A stretch of DNA of 19,555 nt, taken from JAYFNU01 sp964622315 (GTDB lineage: Bacteria; Bacillota; Clostridia; Oscillospirales; Ruminococcaceae). The first letter of the stretch is position 1; each line of letters begins with the position of its first letter. The stretch is from NCBI GenBank assembly GCA_964622315.1, contig CAZUOY010000032.1, positions 1-19,555 of the forward strand, written 5' to 3'. A program made the position numbers and the translations under genes. Of this stretch, positions 1 to 7,297 are shown one piece after another. Under the pieces are notes generated by a model. That model was given only the letters and a program-made list of their open reading frames with translations, was not told where the DNA came from and did not search any database.

Positions 1-81
1 CTCTTGAAAAGGGTCCTTTCAAGTTTCTATATTGTTTAATTTTCAAGGTCCGAATGCCACCGCTTTTACTCGGCGGCGTAA
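1..81 (-). other. Probable rRNA operon leader (5' part of transcript, incomplete)
   Basis: Transcript leader running leftwards from the promoter at 87-115 and off the window. On the minus strand it has a GC-rich hairpin (arms 72-77 and 56-61, one G-U pair). It then has a CCTTGAAAATTAAAC stretch (about 36-50) that resembles the boxA-like CTTTGAAAACT sequences flanking rRNA genes in Clostridia and Bacilli. A second CTTGAAA forms a 7-bp stem (3-9 with 17-23). No coding frame uses this stretch. I infer that a 16S rRNA gene lies just beyond position 1, but no mature rRNA sequence is visible, so another stable RNA remains possible. Confidence 0.5.
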
Positions 82-86
82 GTTAT

Positions 87-115
87 ATATTATCATTGCA
101 TTAGACGAATGTCAA
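87..115 (-). promoter_or_regulatory. Strong sigma-A promoter, leftward (putative rRNA promoter)
   Basis: On the minus strand, TTGACA (110-115), a 17-nt spacer and TAATAT (87-92) give a near-perfect housekeeping promoter. The sequence upstream of the -35 (about 116-145) is almost pure A/T, like the UP elements of rRNA promoters. Transcription would start near 80-81 and leave the window. Its strength and the boxA-like leader suggest a stable-RNA operon. Confidence 0.8.
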
Positions 116-149
116 CAACTTTTTATAAATTATTTTACTTATATCAAAC

Positions 150-178
150 TTGAAAAAATATTGTATATATATTAGACT
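150..178 (+). promoter_or_regulatory. Candidate sigma-A promoter for the membrane glycosyltransferase gene
   Basis: On the plus strand, TTGAAA (150-155), a 17-nt spacer and TAGACT (173-178) fit a sigma-A promoter with a moderate -10. It lies back to back with the leftward promoter; the two -35 boxes are about 34 nt apart. The start would fall near 185, giving a leader of about 25 nt. The region is AT-rich, so a chance match is possible. Confidence 0.45.
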
Positions 179-209
179 ATTTCTATTAATATGGCACAAG
201 GAGATGACA

Positions 210-1718
210 ATGAACAAAACACAAGCTGCATTAAAAAAGACTTTTGCCGCGATATTCTGTTTGGTTTTTATTTGGATATGCTTTATTTCAATATTCAAAA
301 GCTACGTTTTTATGGAGTTAAGCTTTCCTATCATACTTTTGGGCGCGATGCTTGTTGGCGTTATATCTCTGACAGTCTTCCTTTTAGGTAATGGAATTAG
401 TTTTAAAATCGGAAGTAATCGAGCGGAAATCTGTCTTCTAATTTTGTTCTTTTCAGTATATATTTCTATCCAACTTATCTTTGCAAACGATTTTATTGTT
501 AACCTCAAAGATAGCTGGGATTTTGAAATTGTTGCCTCACAGGCAATTGAACTTACCTTGCACAGAAACGTAACAGCAGGACAATACTTCATTATGTGGC
601 CCAACAACGTTCCTTTGCTGGTTCTTATTACGAGTGTTTTTAGATTTTTCCATTCTCTTGGTGTTACAGACCTAAATATGCTCGGTGCGTATATTAACAT
701 ACTCTTTATTGACACGGCGGTACTATTCATTTATCTGTTCGTTCGGAAAATATCAAAAAGCCGAGCAGCAGGCTTTGTTTCTTTAGTTATTGCTTTTCTC
801 ACGATACCGTATTTATTGTACAGTGCAATCTACTACACCGACACGCTCACGCTTCCTTTCCCAATAATTGCGCTTTATCTTTGGCAGTGTGCCAAGGACT
901 CATTCAACAGCAAGAAAACTCTTAAGGCTTTTATTCTTTTGACTATTGCTATTTTATTGATTTCTTTGGGTTCATTATTAAAAATAACCGTATGCTTCGC
1001 CGCAATAGCAATATTAATTGATGCGCTGATTCATCTTAAGCTTAAGAAATCAATTTTAGTCTTAGCGTGTGTGGCTGTTTTCTTTTTCGGCTTCTATTTT
1101 GCCGCCAAGTCTCTTGTTTTCTCCGCCGATTACCTTCCCGAAAATGATGAGAAATACTTTATTCCAAACACTCATTGGATTATGATGGGGCTTTCGGGTA
1201 ACGGTGGCTACAACGATGCGGATTATAAGCTTACCCTTTCAGTTGACGGCTCAGAACGCAAGGAGTTTATCTCAAACGAGATTAAATCAAGAGTTAAGGC
1301 TTACGGTACTGTGGGGTTGCTTGGTCACCTCGTTGAAAAAACGGAATATGTCTGGGGTGATGGCACCTATACTACCGCTTCGAAGCTTGACCGAGACAGA
1401 ACCTATTATTCTTCAGTTGACGAGTATATCCTTTCAAGCGGAGAAAAATTCGCAGTTGGCGCGTATTTTGAACAAGCGGTGTTCGCCTTCACTCTTTTGG
1501 GAATACTTGCCGCGGGAGTTATTACATTATTAAAAAAGAACGACTCTGTTGAAAAGCTGTTCCCTCTGCTGTTGTGTATATTTGGTCTATTCCTTTTCGA
1601 GTGCTTCTGGGAAGCTCGAACCCGATATCTTTTCAATTATTCTCCTTTGTTTATTGTAACCGCCGCTATAGCTTATTTCGAGATTACAAACGCAGTTAAG
1701 TTTAAAAAAGGAAGCTGA
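210..1718 (+). CDS. Polytopic membrane glycosyltransferase, GT-C/GT39-like
   Basis: A 502-residue integral membrane protein with roughly a dozen hydrophobic segments. It looks like the GT-C superfamily (GT39/ArnT/PMT-like), which transfers sugars from polyprenyl-phosphate donors outside the membrane. Supporting marks are acidic residues in the first long loop (Asp101 and Asp104, in LKDSWDFEI), a second-loop YYTDT motif (208-212), and an EARTRY motif near the C-terminus (from 468) before the last helix. I chose ATG 210 because AAGGAG at 198-203 sits 6 nt upstream; an in-frame ATG at 150 has no such site and would lie inside the promoter. The gene stands alone, convergent with sigF. The acceptor cannot be told; a teichoic acid, exopolysaccharide or glycoprotein role is possible. 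Confidence 0.7.
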   Translation: MNKTQAALKKTFAAIFCLVFIWICFISIFKSYVFMELSFPIILLGAMLVGVISLTVFLLGNGISFKIGSNRAEICLLILFFSVYISIQLIFANDFIVNLKDSWDFEIVASQAIELTLHRNVTAGQYFIMWPNNVPLLVLITSVFRFFHSLGVTDLNMLGAYINILFIDTAVLFIYLFVRKISKSRAAGFVSLVIAFLTIPYLLYSAIYYTDTLTLPFPIIALYLWQCAKDSFNSKKTLKAFILLTIAILLISLGSLLKITVCFAAIAILIDALIHLKLKKSILVLACVAVFFFGFYFAAKSLVFSADYLPENDEKYFIPNTHWIMMGLSGNGGYNDADYKLTLSVDGSERKEFISNEIKSRVKAYGTVGLLGHLVEKTEYVWGDGTYTTASKLDRDRTYYSSVDEYILSSGEKFAVGAYFEQAVFAFTLLGILAAGVITLLKKNDSVEKLFPLLLCIFGLFLFECFWEARTRYLFNYSPLFIVTAAIAYFEITNAVKFKKGS

Positions 1719-1726
1719 ATACTACA

Positions 1727-1753
1727 AGAGCCGCCGAATTAATCGGCGGCTCT
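1727..1753. terminator. Bidirectional hairpin terminator between the glycosyltransferase gene and sigF
   Basis: A perfect 11-bp GC-rich stem (1727-1737 with 1743-1753) around a 5-nt loop. It starts 8 nt after the glycosyltransferase stop and overlaps the first two bases of the sigF stop codon on the other strand. Both flanks have only modest T-runs. The convergent setting makes a shared terminator the natural reading. Confidence 0.75.
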
Positions 1754-2420
1754 ATTTCATAAGAGCTCTTAGTTTTTCAATAATTCTTTTCTCTTTTCTC
1801 GAAATCTGCACCTGTGTTGTATTAAGCAGTTCAGCTGTTTGCGATTGGGTAGTATTCTTAATGTACCTCTCTCTAAGAATGGTCTTTTCTGTTTCCTCAA
1901 GCTTATCCAGCGCATTCTTCAGTGCTAATATTTCTGTCACCCTTTCGTCTTCTGAGGCTACTGCTATTTCAATCTCTCTTGTTCCATCTTCGTTCTCTGC
2001 AGTAAGTGAAACAGGCGCTCTTGCCGCACAAACCGCTTCAATTAGCATTTCGGTTTCACACCCTACAATTGCCGCCAGCTCAGAAACGCTTGGTTCATCC
2101 CTTCCCTCAGCAATTAGCCTCTCTCTTGCCGATGCCGCTTTTCTTGCAATATCCTTCAAGGTTCTGCTTACCTTAACCGTTCCTGCGTCACGAAACAACT
2201 GCTTTACCTCTCCGAGAATAACAGGCACAGCGTAGGTCGAAAACATTACACCTCTTTCGTCATCAAAAGCGTCAAACGCCTTTACGAGTCCGTAGCAGGC
2301 GGCCTGAAATAGGTCGTCATATTCTATCCCGCGTCCTTTAAAGCGGTTCGCGCAGGAATGTGCAAGACCAAGGTTCTTCTCAATAAACCTTTCTCGCTCG
2401 GTATCCTTCAAAACCGTCAT
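1752..2420 (-). CDS. sigF: RNA polymerase sigma-F factor, forespore-specific (SpoIIAC)
   Basis: A 222-residue sigma-70-family factor and the last gene of the spoIIA operon. In sporulating Firmicutes SigF directs the first forespore-specific transcription and is held inactive by SpoIIAB. Region 2 (about 15-80) has EYDDLFQAACYGL and the -10-recognising FSTYAVPVILGE. Region 3 spans about 85-135, and region 4 (about 168-218) carries the helix-turn-helix TQVQISRKEKR. The start ATG (2418-2420) overlaps the spoIIAB stop as ATGA, implying translational coupling. It is shorter than the roughly 255 residues of Bacillus subtilis SigF and lacks most of the segment before region 2. SigG is a close paralogue, but the partner genes settle the call. 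Confidence 0.93.
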   Translation of the reverse strand: MTVLKDTERERFIEKNLGLAHSCANRFKGRGIEYDDLFQAACYGLVKAFDAFDDERGVMFSTYAVPVILGEVKQLFRDAGTVKVSRTLKDIARKAASARERLIAEGRDEPSVSELAAIVGCETEMLIEAVCAARAPVSLTAENEDGTREIEIAVASEDERVTEILALKNALDKLEETEKTILRERYIKNTTQSQTAELLNTTQVQISRKEKRIIEKLRALMK

Positions 2421-2854
2421 ACCTTTTCGCTTATCATTTTCTTTAAAGTAACGGTTGTTCCTCTGCCGGGCTTTGAGCGCACTCTAACACTGTCCATAAA
2501 CGCTTCCATAACCGAAAAGCCAAGACCTGCGCGTTCTGATTCTCTGTCAGTGGAGTAGGTAGGAAGCATCGCTTTGTCAATATCCTCAATACCGCAGCCT
2601 TTATCTGCAATAGATACGCTTAATACATTGTTTGAGGACAAGCGAGCCGTTATGTAAATTGAACCGATTTCATTCTTATAAGCGTGTACGATACAGTTTG
2701 TAACCGCTTCACTTACAGATGTTTTAATGTCATTTAATTCTTCTATCGTCGGGTCAAGTATTGTTACAAACGCCGCAACGGCTGTCCTTGCGAACGCCTC
2801 GTTGCATGAGCGGCTCGGAAAAACGAGTTTGAAATTGTTCACACTTTTTTTCAT
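2417..2854 (-). CDS. spoIIAB: Anti-sigma-F factor and serine kinase SpoIIAB
   Basis: A 145-residue GHKL-fold protein kinase. It binds SigF to block it, and phosphorylates SpoIIAA using ATP. The N-box lies at EAVTNCIVHAY (49-59, with Glu49 and Asn53), the G1 box at DKGCGI (84-89), and the glycine-rich lid end at ERAGLGF (107-113). The length matches the family (about 146). It starts 10 nt after the spoIIAA stop behind a GAGGAAG ribosome binding site and overlaps sigF by 4 nt, so the three proteins are probably made in linked amounts. The plain GHKL fold could also fit RsbW, but sigF next door points to SpoIIAB. Confidence 0.94.
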   Translation of the reverse strand: MKKSVNNFKLVFPSRSCNEAFARTAVAAFVTILDPTIEELNDIKTSVSEAVTNCIVHAYKNEIGSIYITARLSSNNVLSVSIADKGCGIEDIDKAMLPTYSTDRESERAGLGFSVMEAFMDSVRVRSKPGRGTTVTLKKMISEKV

Positions 2855-2864
2855 CCTTACTTCC

Positions 2865-3176
2865 TCACTTAATTATTTCAATCATTTCAAGTATTCCCGA
2901 AAGGTCGAAAATCCTTTCACACGCCTTGTTTACCCCTGAAAGCTTCAGCTCCCCGCCAAGTTCGTTCATAAGCTTCAATCTGCCCATAACAAGCCCGACG
3001 CCTGAGCTATCCATAAACTCAACCTCTGAGAAGTTCAAAACCGTACACTCAGGCTTTGCATGTGTGATTTCATCGTCTATCCATCTTCGCATATCCGATG
3101 CCGTATGGTGGTCAATATCCTGTCTTAAATAGATGGTTAACACTCCGTCAACAAGCTTAAAGGCAAGCGAATTCAT
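2865..3176 (-). CDS. spoIIAA: Anti-anti-sigma factor SpoIIAA (STAS domain)
   Basis: A 103-residue single STAS domain protein. When dephosphorylated by SpoIIE it displaces SigF from SpoIIAB. The phosphorylation loop FMDSSGVG (54-61) is intact; Ser57 is the counterpart of Ser58 in Bacillus subtilis. The DHHTA segment (22-26) is also typical of SpoIIAA. The ATG at 3174-3176 is preceded by GGAGG at 3181-3185. It is the first gene of the operon, and a strong hairpin (3189-3222) lies 3 nt upstream of its ribosome binding site, which is odd. spoIIE, the matching phosphatase, is not in this window. Confidence 0.94.
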   Translation of the reverse strand: MNSLAFKLVDGVLTIYLRQDIDHHTASDMRRWIDDEITHAKPECTVLNFSEVEFMDSSGVGLVMGRLKLMNELGGELKLSGVNKACERIFDLSGILEMIEIIK

Positions 3177-3188
3177 ACGTCCTCCAAA

Positions 3189-3222
3189 AAAAGTCTTATT
3201 CCGTTAACAGAATAAGACTTTT
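3189..3222 (-). terminator. Perfect dyad against the spoIIAA ribosome binding site (attenuator, terminator or operator)
   Basis: A 13-bp AT-rich stem (3189-3201 with 3210-3222) around an 8-nt loop containing palindromic GTTAAC. On the minus strand the 3' arm runs into seven consecutive T, and GGAGG follows after 3 nt. It therefore has the form of an intrinsic terminator placed between the promoter region and the start of spoIIAA. A DNA operator is equally possible from shape alone. The valS terminator is a separate hairpin further upstream. Confidence 0.55.
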
Positions 3223-3257
3223 GTTTTGAAATATTAGTCGTAATATGACAAGCGGCT

Positions 3258-3287
3258 TTATTGTGTAAAGCATAAGAAAAAGCCTCC
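3258..3287 (-). promoter_or_regulatory. Candidate sigma-H-type promoter for spoIIA
   Basis: spoIIA is a classic sigma-H (Spo0H) target in Bacillus, with consensus RnAGGAwww, 11-12 nt, RnnGAATww. On the minus strand GGAGGCTTT (3279-3287), a 12-nt spacer and ACACAATAA (3258-3266) match with one mismatch in each box. The -35 box would lie inside the downstream arm of the valS terminator. A weak sigma-A alternative overlaps it: TTTACA (3264-3269), 16 nt, CATATT (3242-3247). No convincing Spo0A box was seen. Confidence 0.35.
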
Positions 3288-3305
3288 GAATAATTCGGAG
3301 GCTTT
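3279..3305 (-). terminator. valS transcription terminator
   Basis: A 13-bp inverted repeat (3279-3291 with 3293-3305), whose GC-rich core is CCTCCG/CGGAGG, starts just after the valS stop. On the minus strand it runs into TTTTTCTT, a good intrinsic terminator. It separates valS from the spoIIA operon. Confidence 0.85.
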
Positions 3306-3308
3306 CGT

Positions 3309-5927
3309 CTATTTCAAGTTTGCTAAGCTCTGTTCAATGTTTGCCCGTTTATCTACTGCCTTACCGAGCTTTTCCCTTTCCTGCTCAATTATCTTTGCGG
3401 GTGCCTTGCTTGTGAATTGTTCGTTTTCAAGGCGTCCTTTAAGAACAGAAATATCCTTTTCGACCGCTTCAAGCTCTTTATTAAGTCTTGCGCGCTCCTT
3501 TTCGGTATCGACAAGCTCAGCCATCGGAATAAGCACACGCGCACTGTCTGTAACCACCTGAACCGCGCCTTCAATATCGAAGCTTTCCCCCGTAATGACC
3601 TCGTCTGCGCTTGCAAGGCGTTTTATGAAATCGGAGCCCTTGTCAAAGACCGATGAGTACGGAGACTCAATATACATCTTCGTTTTTTTAGAAGGCGGAA
3701 CGTTCATATCGCCGCGCATTACGCGCACCTTCTTGATTACGTCCATAATCTTTGTAAATTCCGCTTCGTCCTGTGTAAACACAAGCTTTTCACTGTATTT
3801 AGGATATTCGGAAATCATTATGCTATCACTGGAATGCGGAAGCGCTGTGTAGATTTCTTCGGTAATGAAGGGCATTACCGGGTGAAGGAGCTTTAATATG
3901 TTTGTAAACACGTATACGAGCATCTGTTTGGAATTATTCTTTTGCTTCTCGTCCTCGCCGTTTAAGCGAAGCTTTTCAATTTCAATGTACCAATCGCAGA
4001 ATACATCCCATGTAAAGTCGTATATTTTACCGACCGCTACTCCAAGTTCATACTTATCTATATTGTCCGAAACTTCCTTCGTAAGGCTGTTCAGCTGGTT
4101 TAGTATCCATTTATCCTCAATATTAAGCTCGTCTGGGATTTCGTCCGGCTTTACGCTGTCCACATCATTCATCAAAATGAAACGCGCAGCATTCCAAAGC
4201 TTGTTGGAAAAGTTTCTCGCCGATTTAATCTTTTCATCGGATACGCGCATATCGTTACCGGGGCTTGTTCCGCTCGCAAGCATAAAGCGGAGCGCGTCAG
4301 CGCCGTACTCCTCAATAAGAAGCAGCGGGTCAATTCCGTTACCGAGAGATTTGCTCATCTTTCTTCCCTCGGCGTCACGTACAATACCGTGAATAAAAAC
4401 AGTGTCAAAGGGCTTCTTTCCCATATGCTCAAGCCCTGAGAATATCATTCTCGCAACCCAGAAAAAGATTATATCGTAAGCCGTTACAAGCGTACTTGTT
4501 GGATAGAAGTAACCAAGCTCCTCTGTTTTCACGGGCCAGCCGAGTGTTGAAAAAGGCCAAAGCGCAGAGGAAAACCATGTGTCAAGCGTATCCTCATCCT
4601 GACGAAGTGCACCGCCGCATTTCGGACATTTTTCCGGGGTCTCTTTTGATACGACAACTTCACCGCAGCCGTCGCAATAGTAAGCGGGTATTCTGTGACC
4701 CCACCAGAGCTGACGTGATATACACCAGTCCTTGATATTATTCATCCAGTTGAAGTAAATCTTTGAAAAGCGTTCGGGAACAAACTTTATGTCGCCGTCC
4801 TCCACCGCTTTAATAGCGGGTTTCGCGAGCGGCTCCATCTTTACGAACCACTGTTTTGAAAGGCGCGGCTCAACCGTCGTTTTGCAACGATAGCAAGAAC
4901 CGACATTGTGAACCAAAGGCTCTACCTTTACGAGGTAACCGCCCGCTTCAAGGTCCTTAACAATAGCCTTTCTTGCTTCCTCGCGTGTTAATCCCTGATA
5001 TTTTCCGCCGTTTTCATTAATTGTCGCGTCGTCATTCATTACGTTTACGACAGGTAGGTTATGGCGAAGACCGACCTCAAAATCATTGGGGTCGTGAGCA
5101 GGCGTAATCTTTACCACGCCGGTACCAAAATCCATTTCAACGTAGCTGTCGGCGACAACGGGTATTTCCTTGTTAACGAGCGGAAGTATAACCGTCTTAC
5201 CAACATACTTTGTATATCTTTCGTCCTCGGGGTTTACCGCGACAGCGGTATCTCCGAGAAGTGTTTCCGGACGGGTCGTGGCAAGCTCAAGATATCCGCT
5301 TCCATCAGCTAACGGATAACGAAGATGCCAGAAAGCTCCGTCCTTTTCCTCAAACTCAACCTCAGCGTCGGAAATTGACGTGCCGCAAACAGGACACCAG
5401 TTGACTATCCTCTCGCCTTGATATATAAGCCCTTTATTGTAAAGGTTTACGAAAACTTCTTTTACCGCTTTGTTGCAGCCCTCGTCCATTGTGAAACGCT
5501 CGCGCTCCCAGTCGCAGGACGAGCCCATCTTTTTTAGCTGTTCAACTATTCTTCCGCCGAAACGCTCTTTCCATTTCCACGCGCGTTCAAGAAAGGCATC
5601 GCGACCGATATCGGCTTTTGTTATTCCCTCTTGCTTCATAGCCTCGACTATTCTCGCCTCGGTCGCTATCGACGCGTGGTCTGTGCCTGGTAACCAAAGC
5701 GCTTCATAGCCCTGCATACGTCTTGTTCGGATAAGTATATCCTGAAGCGTATTGTCAAGAGCGTGACCCATATGCAACTGTCCCGTAATGTTTGGAGGCG
5801 GGATAACAATAGTATACGGTTTCTTTGTATTATCGGGGACAGCGTGAAAATATCCGCCCTCTAACCATCTGCTGTAGATTTTCTCCTCTACAGCTGACGG
5901 GTTGTATTGTTTTTCAAGCTCTTTCAT
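3309..5927 (-). CDS. valS: Valyl-tRNA synthetase
   Basis: An 872-residue class Ia aminoacyl-tRNA synthetase that charges tRNA-Val with valine in the cytoplasm; the length is close to the family norm (about 880). It has the HIGH-type motif HMGH (52-55) after PPPNITGQL, and the KMSKS loop at 523-527. The editing-domain signature ELATTRPETLLGDTAV lies near 214-229. Four CxxC pairs (178-181, 345-348, 418-421, 434-437) suggest bound zinc. The C-terminal 70 residues form the charged coiled coil that contacts tRNA in ValRS. The ATG at 5925-5927 has an AAGGGG site 9-10 nt upstream. It has its own promoter and terminator, so it is probably monocistronic. Confidence 0.97.
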   Translation of the reverse strand: MKELEKQYNPSAVEEKIYSRWLEGGYFHAVPDNTKKPYTIVIPPPNITGQLHMGHALDNTLQDILIRTRRMQGYEALWLPGTDHASIATEARIVEAMKQEGITKADIGRDAFLERAWKWKERFGGRIVEQLKKMGSSCDWERERFTMDEGCNKAVKEVFVNLYNKGLIYQGERIVNWCPVCGTSISDAEVEFEEKDGAFWHLRYPLADGSGYLELATTRPETLLGDTAVAVNPEDERYTKYVGKTVILPLVNKEIPVVADSYVEMDFGTGVVKITPAHDPNDFEVGLRHNLPVVNVMNDDATINENGGKYQGLTREEARKAIVKDLEAGGYLVKVEPLVHNVGSCYRCKTTVEPRLSKQWFVKMEPLAKPAIKAVEDGDIKFVPERFSKIYFNWMNNIKDWCISRQLWWGHRIPAYYCDGCGEVVVSKETPEKCPKCGGALRQDEDTLDTWFSSALWPFSTLGWPVKTEELGYFYPTSTLVTAYDIIFFWVARMIFSGLEHMGKKPFDTVFIHGIVRDAEGRKMSKSLGNGIDPLLLIEEYGADALRFMLASGTSPGNDMRVSDEKIKSARNFSNKLWNAARFILMNDVDSVKPDEIPDELNIEDKWILNQLNSLTKEVSDNIDKYELGVAVGKIYDFTWDVFCDWYIEIEKLRLNGEDEKQKNNSKQMLVYVFTNILKLLHPVMPFITEEIYTALPHSSDSIMISEYPKYSEKLVFTQDEAEFTKIMDVIKKVRVMRGDMNVPPSKKTKMYIESPYSSVFDKGSDFIKRLASADEVITGESFDIEGAVQVVTDSARVLIPMAELVDTEKERARLNKELEAVEKDISVLKGRLENEQFTSKAPAKIIEQEREKLGKAVDKRANIEQSLANLK

Positions 5928-5957
5928 TATGCTTTCCCCTTATATCAATATTAATAA

Positions 5958-5990
5958 AACGACCCAATGTGAAAGCACATCGGGACCGTT
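5958..5990 (-). promoter_or_regulatory. Terminator-like hairpin in the valS leader (possible T-box remnant)
   Basis: On the minus strand a 9-bp stem (5976-5984 with 5963-5971, one G-U pair, loop CTTT) is extended by an outer AACG/CGTT clamp and followed by TTTTATTA. It lies between the promoter (6020-6048) and the ATG. Just upstream, CGGTATATCGCG (6004-5993) recalls the T-box sequence GGTGGNACCGCG that precedes terminators of aminoacyl-tRNA synthetase genes. The leader has no room for the specifier stem I, so a working T-box riboswitch is unlikely. Confidence 0.4.
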
Positions 5991-6019
5991 GGCGCGATAT
6001 ACCGTTTATTCTTAACGTA

Positions 6020-6048
6020 ATTTTATAATTATGCTATATTTTTGTCAA
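6020..6048 (-). promoter_or_regulatory. Sigma-A promoter of valS
   Basis: On the minus strand, TTGACA (6043-6048), a 17-nt spacer and TAAAAT (6020-6025). Transcription should start near 6013, giving a leader of about 85 nt before the valS ATG. It lies directly after the stop codon of the MFS gene. Confidence 0.8.
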
Positions 6049-6068
6049 TAGAAAACGTCCTATGCCTT

Positions 6069-7235
6069 TTAGCCCCTCGGCTTGGTTTTATTAAAGACGT
6101 TAAGCTTTTCTGTCATAATATACAGCACAAGAATAAGCACAATCAAGTAAAGCGGATAAAGTGAAATTGATACATTCTGCGCTATCAAGCCGAATATTGG
6201 CGGCATAAAGGTTGAGCCTACATAAGCGCTTGCCATCTGCACGCCAATAATTGCCTGCGAATTCTCTTTGCCAAAATTGTAAGGCGTTGAGTGAATGATT
6301 GAAGGATAAATAGGCGCACAGCCAACGCCTATGGTAACAAGACCCGCCAACGGAAGCAATATGACATTTGCGGGCAGCCACACGGCAACAGTTCCTGCGG
6401 CAATTACGCCAAGCCCTATTCTAATCATATTCTTGTCGCCAATTCTATCCGTAACAAAGCCACAGACAAATCTGCCCGCAGTTATTCCTATATAGAACAG
6501 CGAGGCGAATTTAGCCGCCACATATTCCGATATCCCTTTTTCAAAAACAAGATAACTCGTTGCCCAAAGTCCCGCAGTTGTTTCCGCGCCGCAATAGCAC
6601 AGAAAAGCAACAAGAATATAAATAACTCCGCTAATTCCGAATACCTGCTTGAGGGTTTTCGGTTTTTCTATCTTTATTTCTTCGCTTTCGTTTCTTTTCC
6701 AAAGAGGAAGACTTGCAAATATTATTACTGTTATAACTATCTGAATAATCGATACCGTACGATACCCGCCCTGCCAGTTGTTGTTTTGAGCGAGGAACGA
6801 GCCCATTATATATGGGCTGACAGCCGCGCCAACGCCCCAAAAGCAGTGTAGCCAGCTCATATGCCGAGCTTTATAGTGAAGCGCCACATAGTTATTCAGT
6901 GCTGCGTCAATCGCCCCCGCGCCCAAGCCATACGGTATTGAAAACAAGCAGATTAGTAAAAAGCTGTTAGATATCGAAAAACCGAACAGCGCTCCGGCAG
7001 TAAGTAAAACACTTATGCCTGTAACAAGAGCGGTGCCAAGCTTTTTATTAAGCCAATCAGACAGAAGGCTTGAAATGACCGTTCCGCCCGCGATTGTCAT
7101 AGAAACTATCCCCGCAAAGGACAGCGGCACACCCAGCTCAAGCTGCATAACAGGCCACGCAGAGCCTAAAAGAGAATCTGGCAGACCTAAACTTATAAAC
7201 GCCGCATATATTACGGCAAGCAAAAGCGCAAACAT
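6069..7235 (-). CDS. Major facilitator superfamily transporter
   Basis: A 388-residue protein with about 12 hydrophobic helices in two halves, in the range usual for MFS carriers. The inter-helix motif SDWLNKKLG (59-67) corresponds to the loop 2-3 signature, and its counterpart in the second half is CGFVTDRIGDKN. The middle stretch GAGAIDAALNNYVALHY, with the later SWLHCFWGVGA, resembles the sugar-type FucP/YfkF-like branch, but the substrate cannot be read from sequence. An AAGGCGG site lies about 7 nt before the ATG. The gene starts 32 nt downstream of the tRNA terminator without room for an ordinary promoter. I see no strong terminator after it. Confidence 0.8.
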   Translation of the reverse strand: MFALLLAVIYAAFISLGLPDSLLGSAWPVMQLELGVPLSFAGIVSMTIAGGTVISSLLSDWLNKKLGTALVTGISVLLTAGALFGFSISNSFLLICLFSIPYGLGAGAIDAALNNYVALHYKARHMSWLHCFWGVGAAVSPYIMGSFLAQNNNWQGGYRTVSIIQIVITVIIFASLPLWKRNESEEIKIEKPKTLKQVFGISGVIYILVAFLCYCGAETTAGLWATSYLVFEKGISEYVAAKFASLFYIGITAGRFVCGFVTDRIGDKNMIRIGLGVIAAGTVAVWLPANVILLPLAGLVTIGVGCAPIYPSIIHSTPYNFGKENSQAIIGVQMASAYVGSTFMPPIFGLIAQNVSISLYPLYLIVLILVLYIMTEKLNVFNKTKPRG

Positions 7236-7267
7236 AATAAACCGCCTTGTTAAATAAATCTTATAAA

Positions 7268-7297
7268 AAACGCATCTTTGAAACCAAAGATGCGTTT
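7268..7297 (-). terminator. Terminator of the tRNA-Gln/tRNA-Pro unit
   Basis: A 13-bp perfect stem (7268-7280 with 7285-7297) with a 4-nt loop, followed on the minus strand by TTTTTTATAAG. It begins 3 nt after the encoded CCA of tRNA-Pro, as expected for a tRNA operon end. Confidence 0.88.

Noticed and set aside
150..209. N-terminal extension of the glycosyltransferase to ATG 150
   Set aside because: There is no ribosome binding site, it overlaps the candidate promoter, and ATG 210 has an ideal AAGGAG site.
3898..4392. 164-codon plus-strand frame opposite valS
   Set aside because: It lies fully inside the conserved valS coding sequence, with no ribosome binding site or promoter.
5920..6050. 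Functional valine T-box riboswitch before valS
   Set aside because: The leader is only about 85 nt and lacks stem I and the specifier loop; kept only as a possible remnant.
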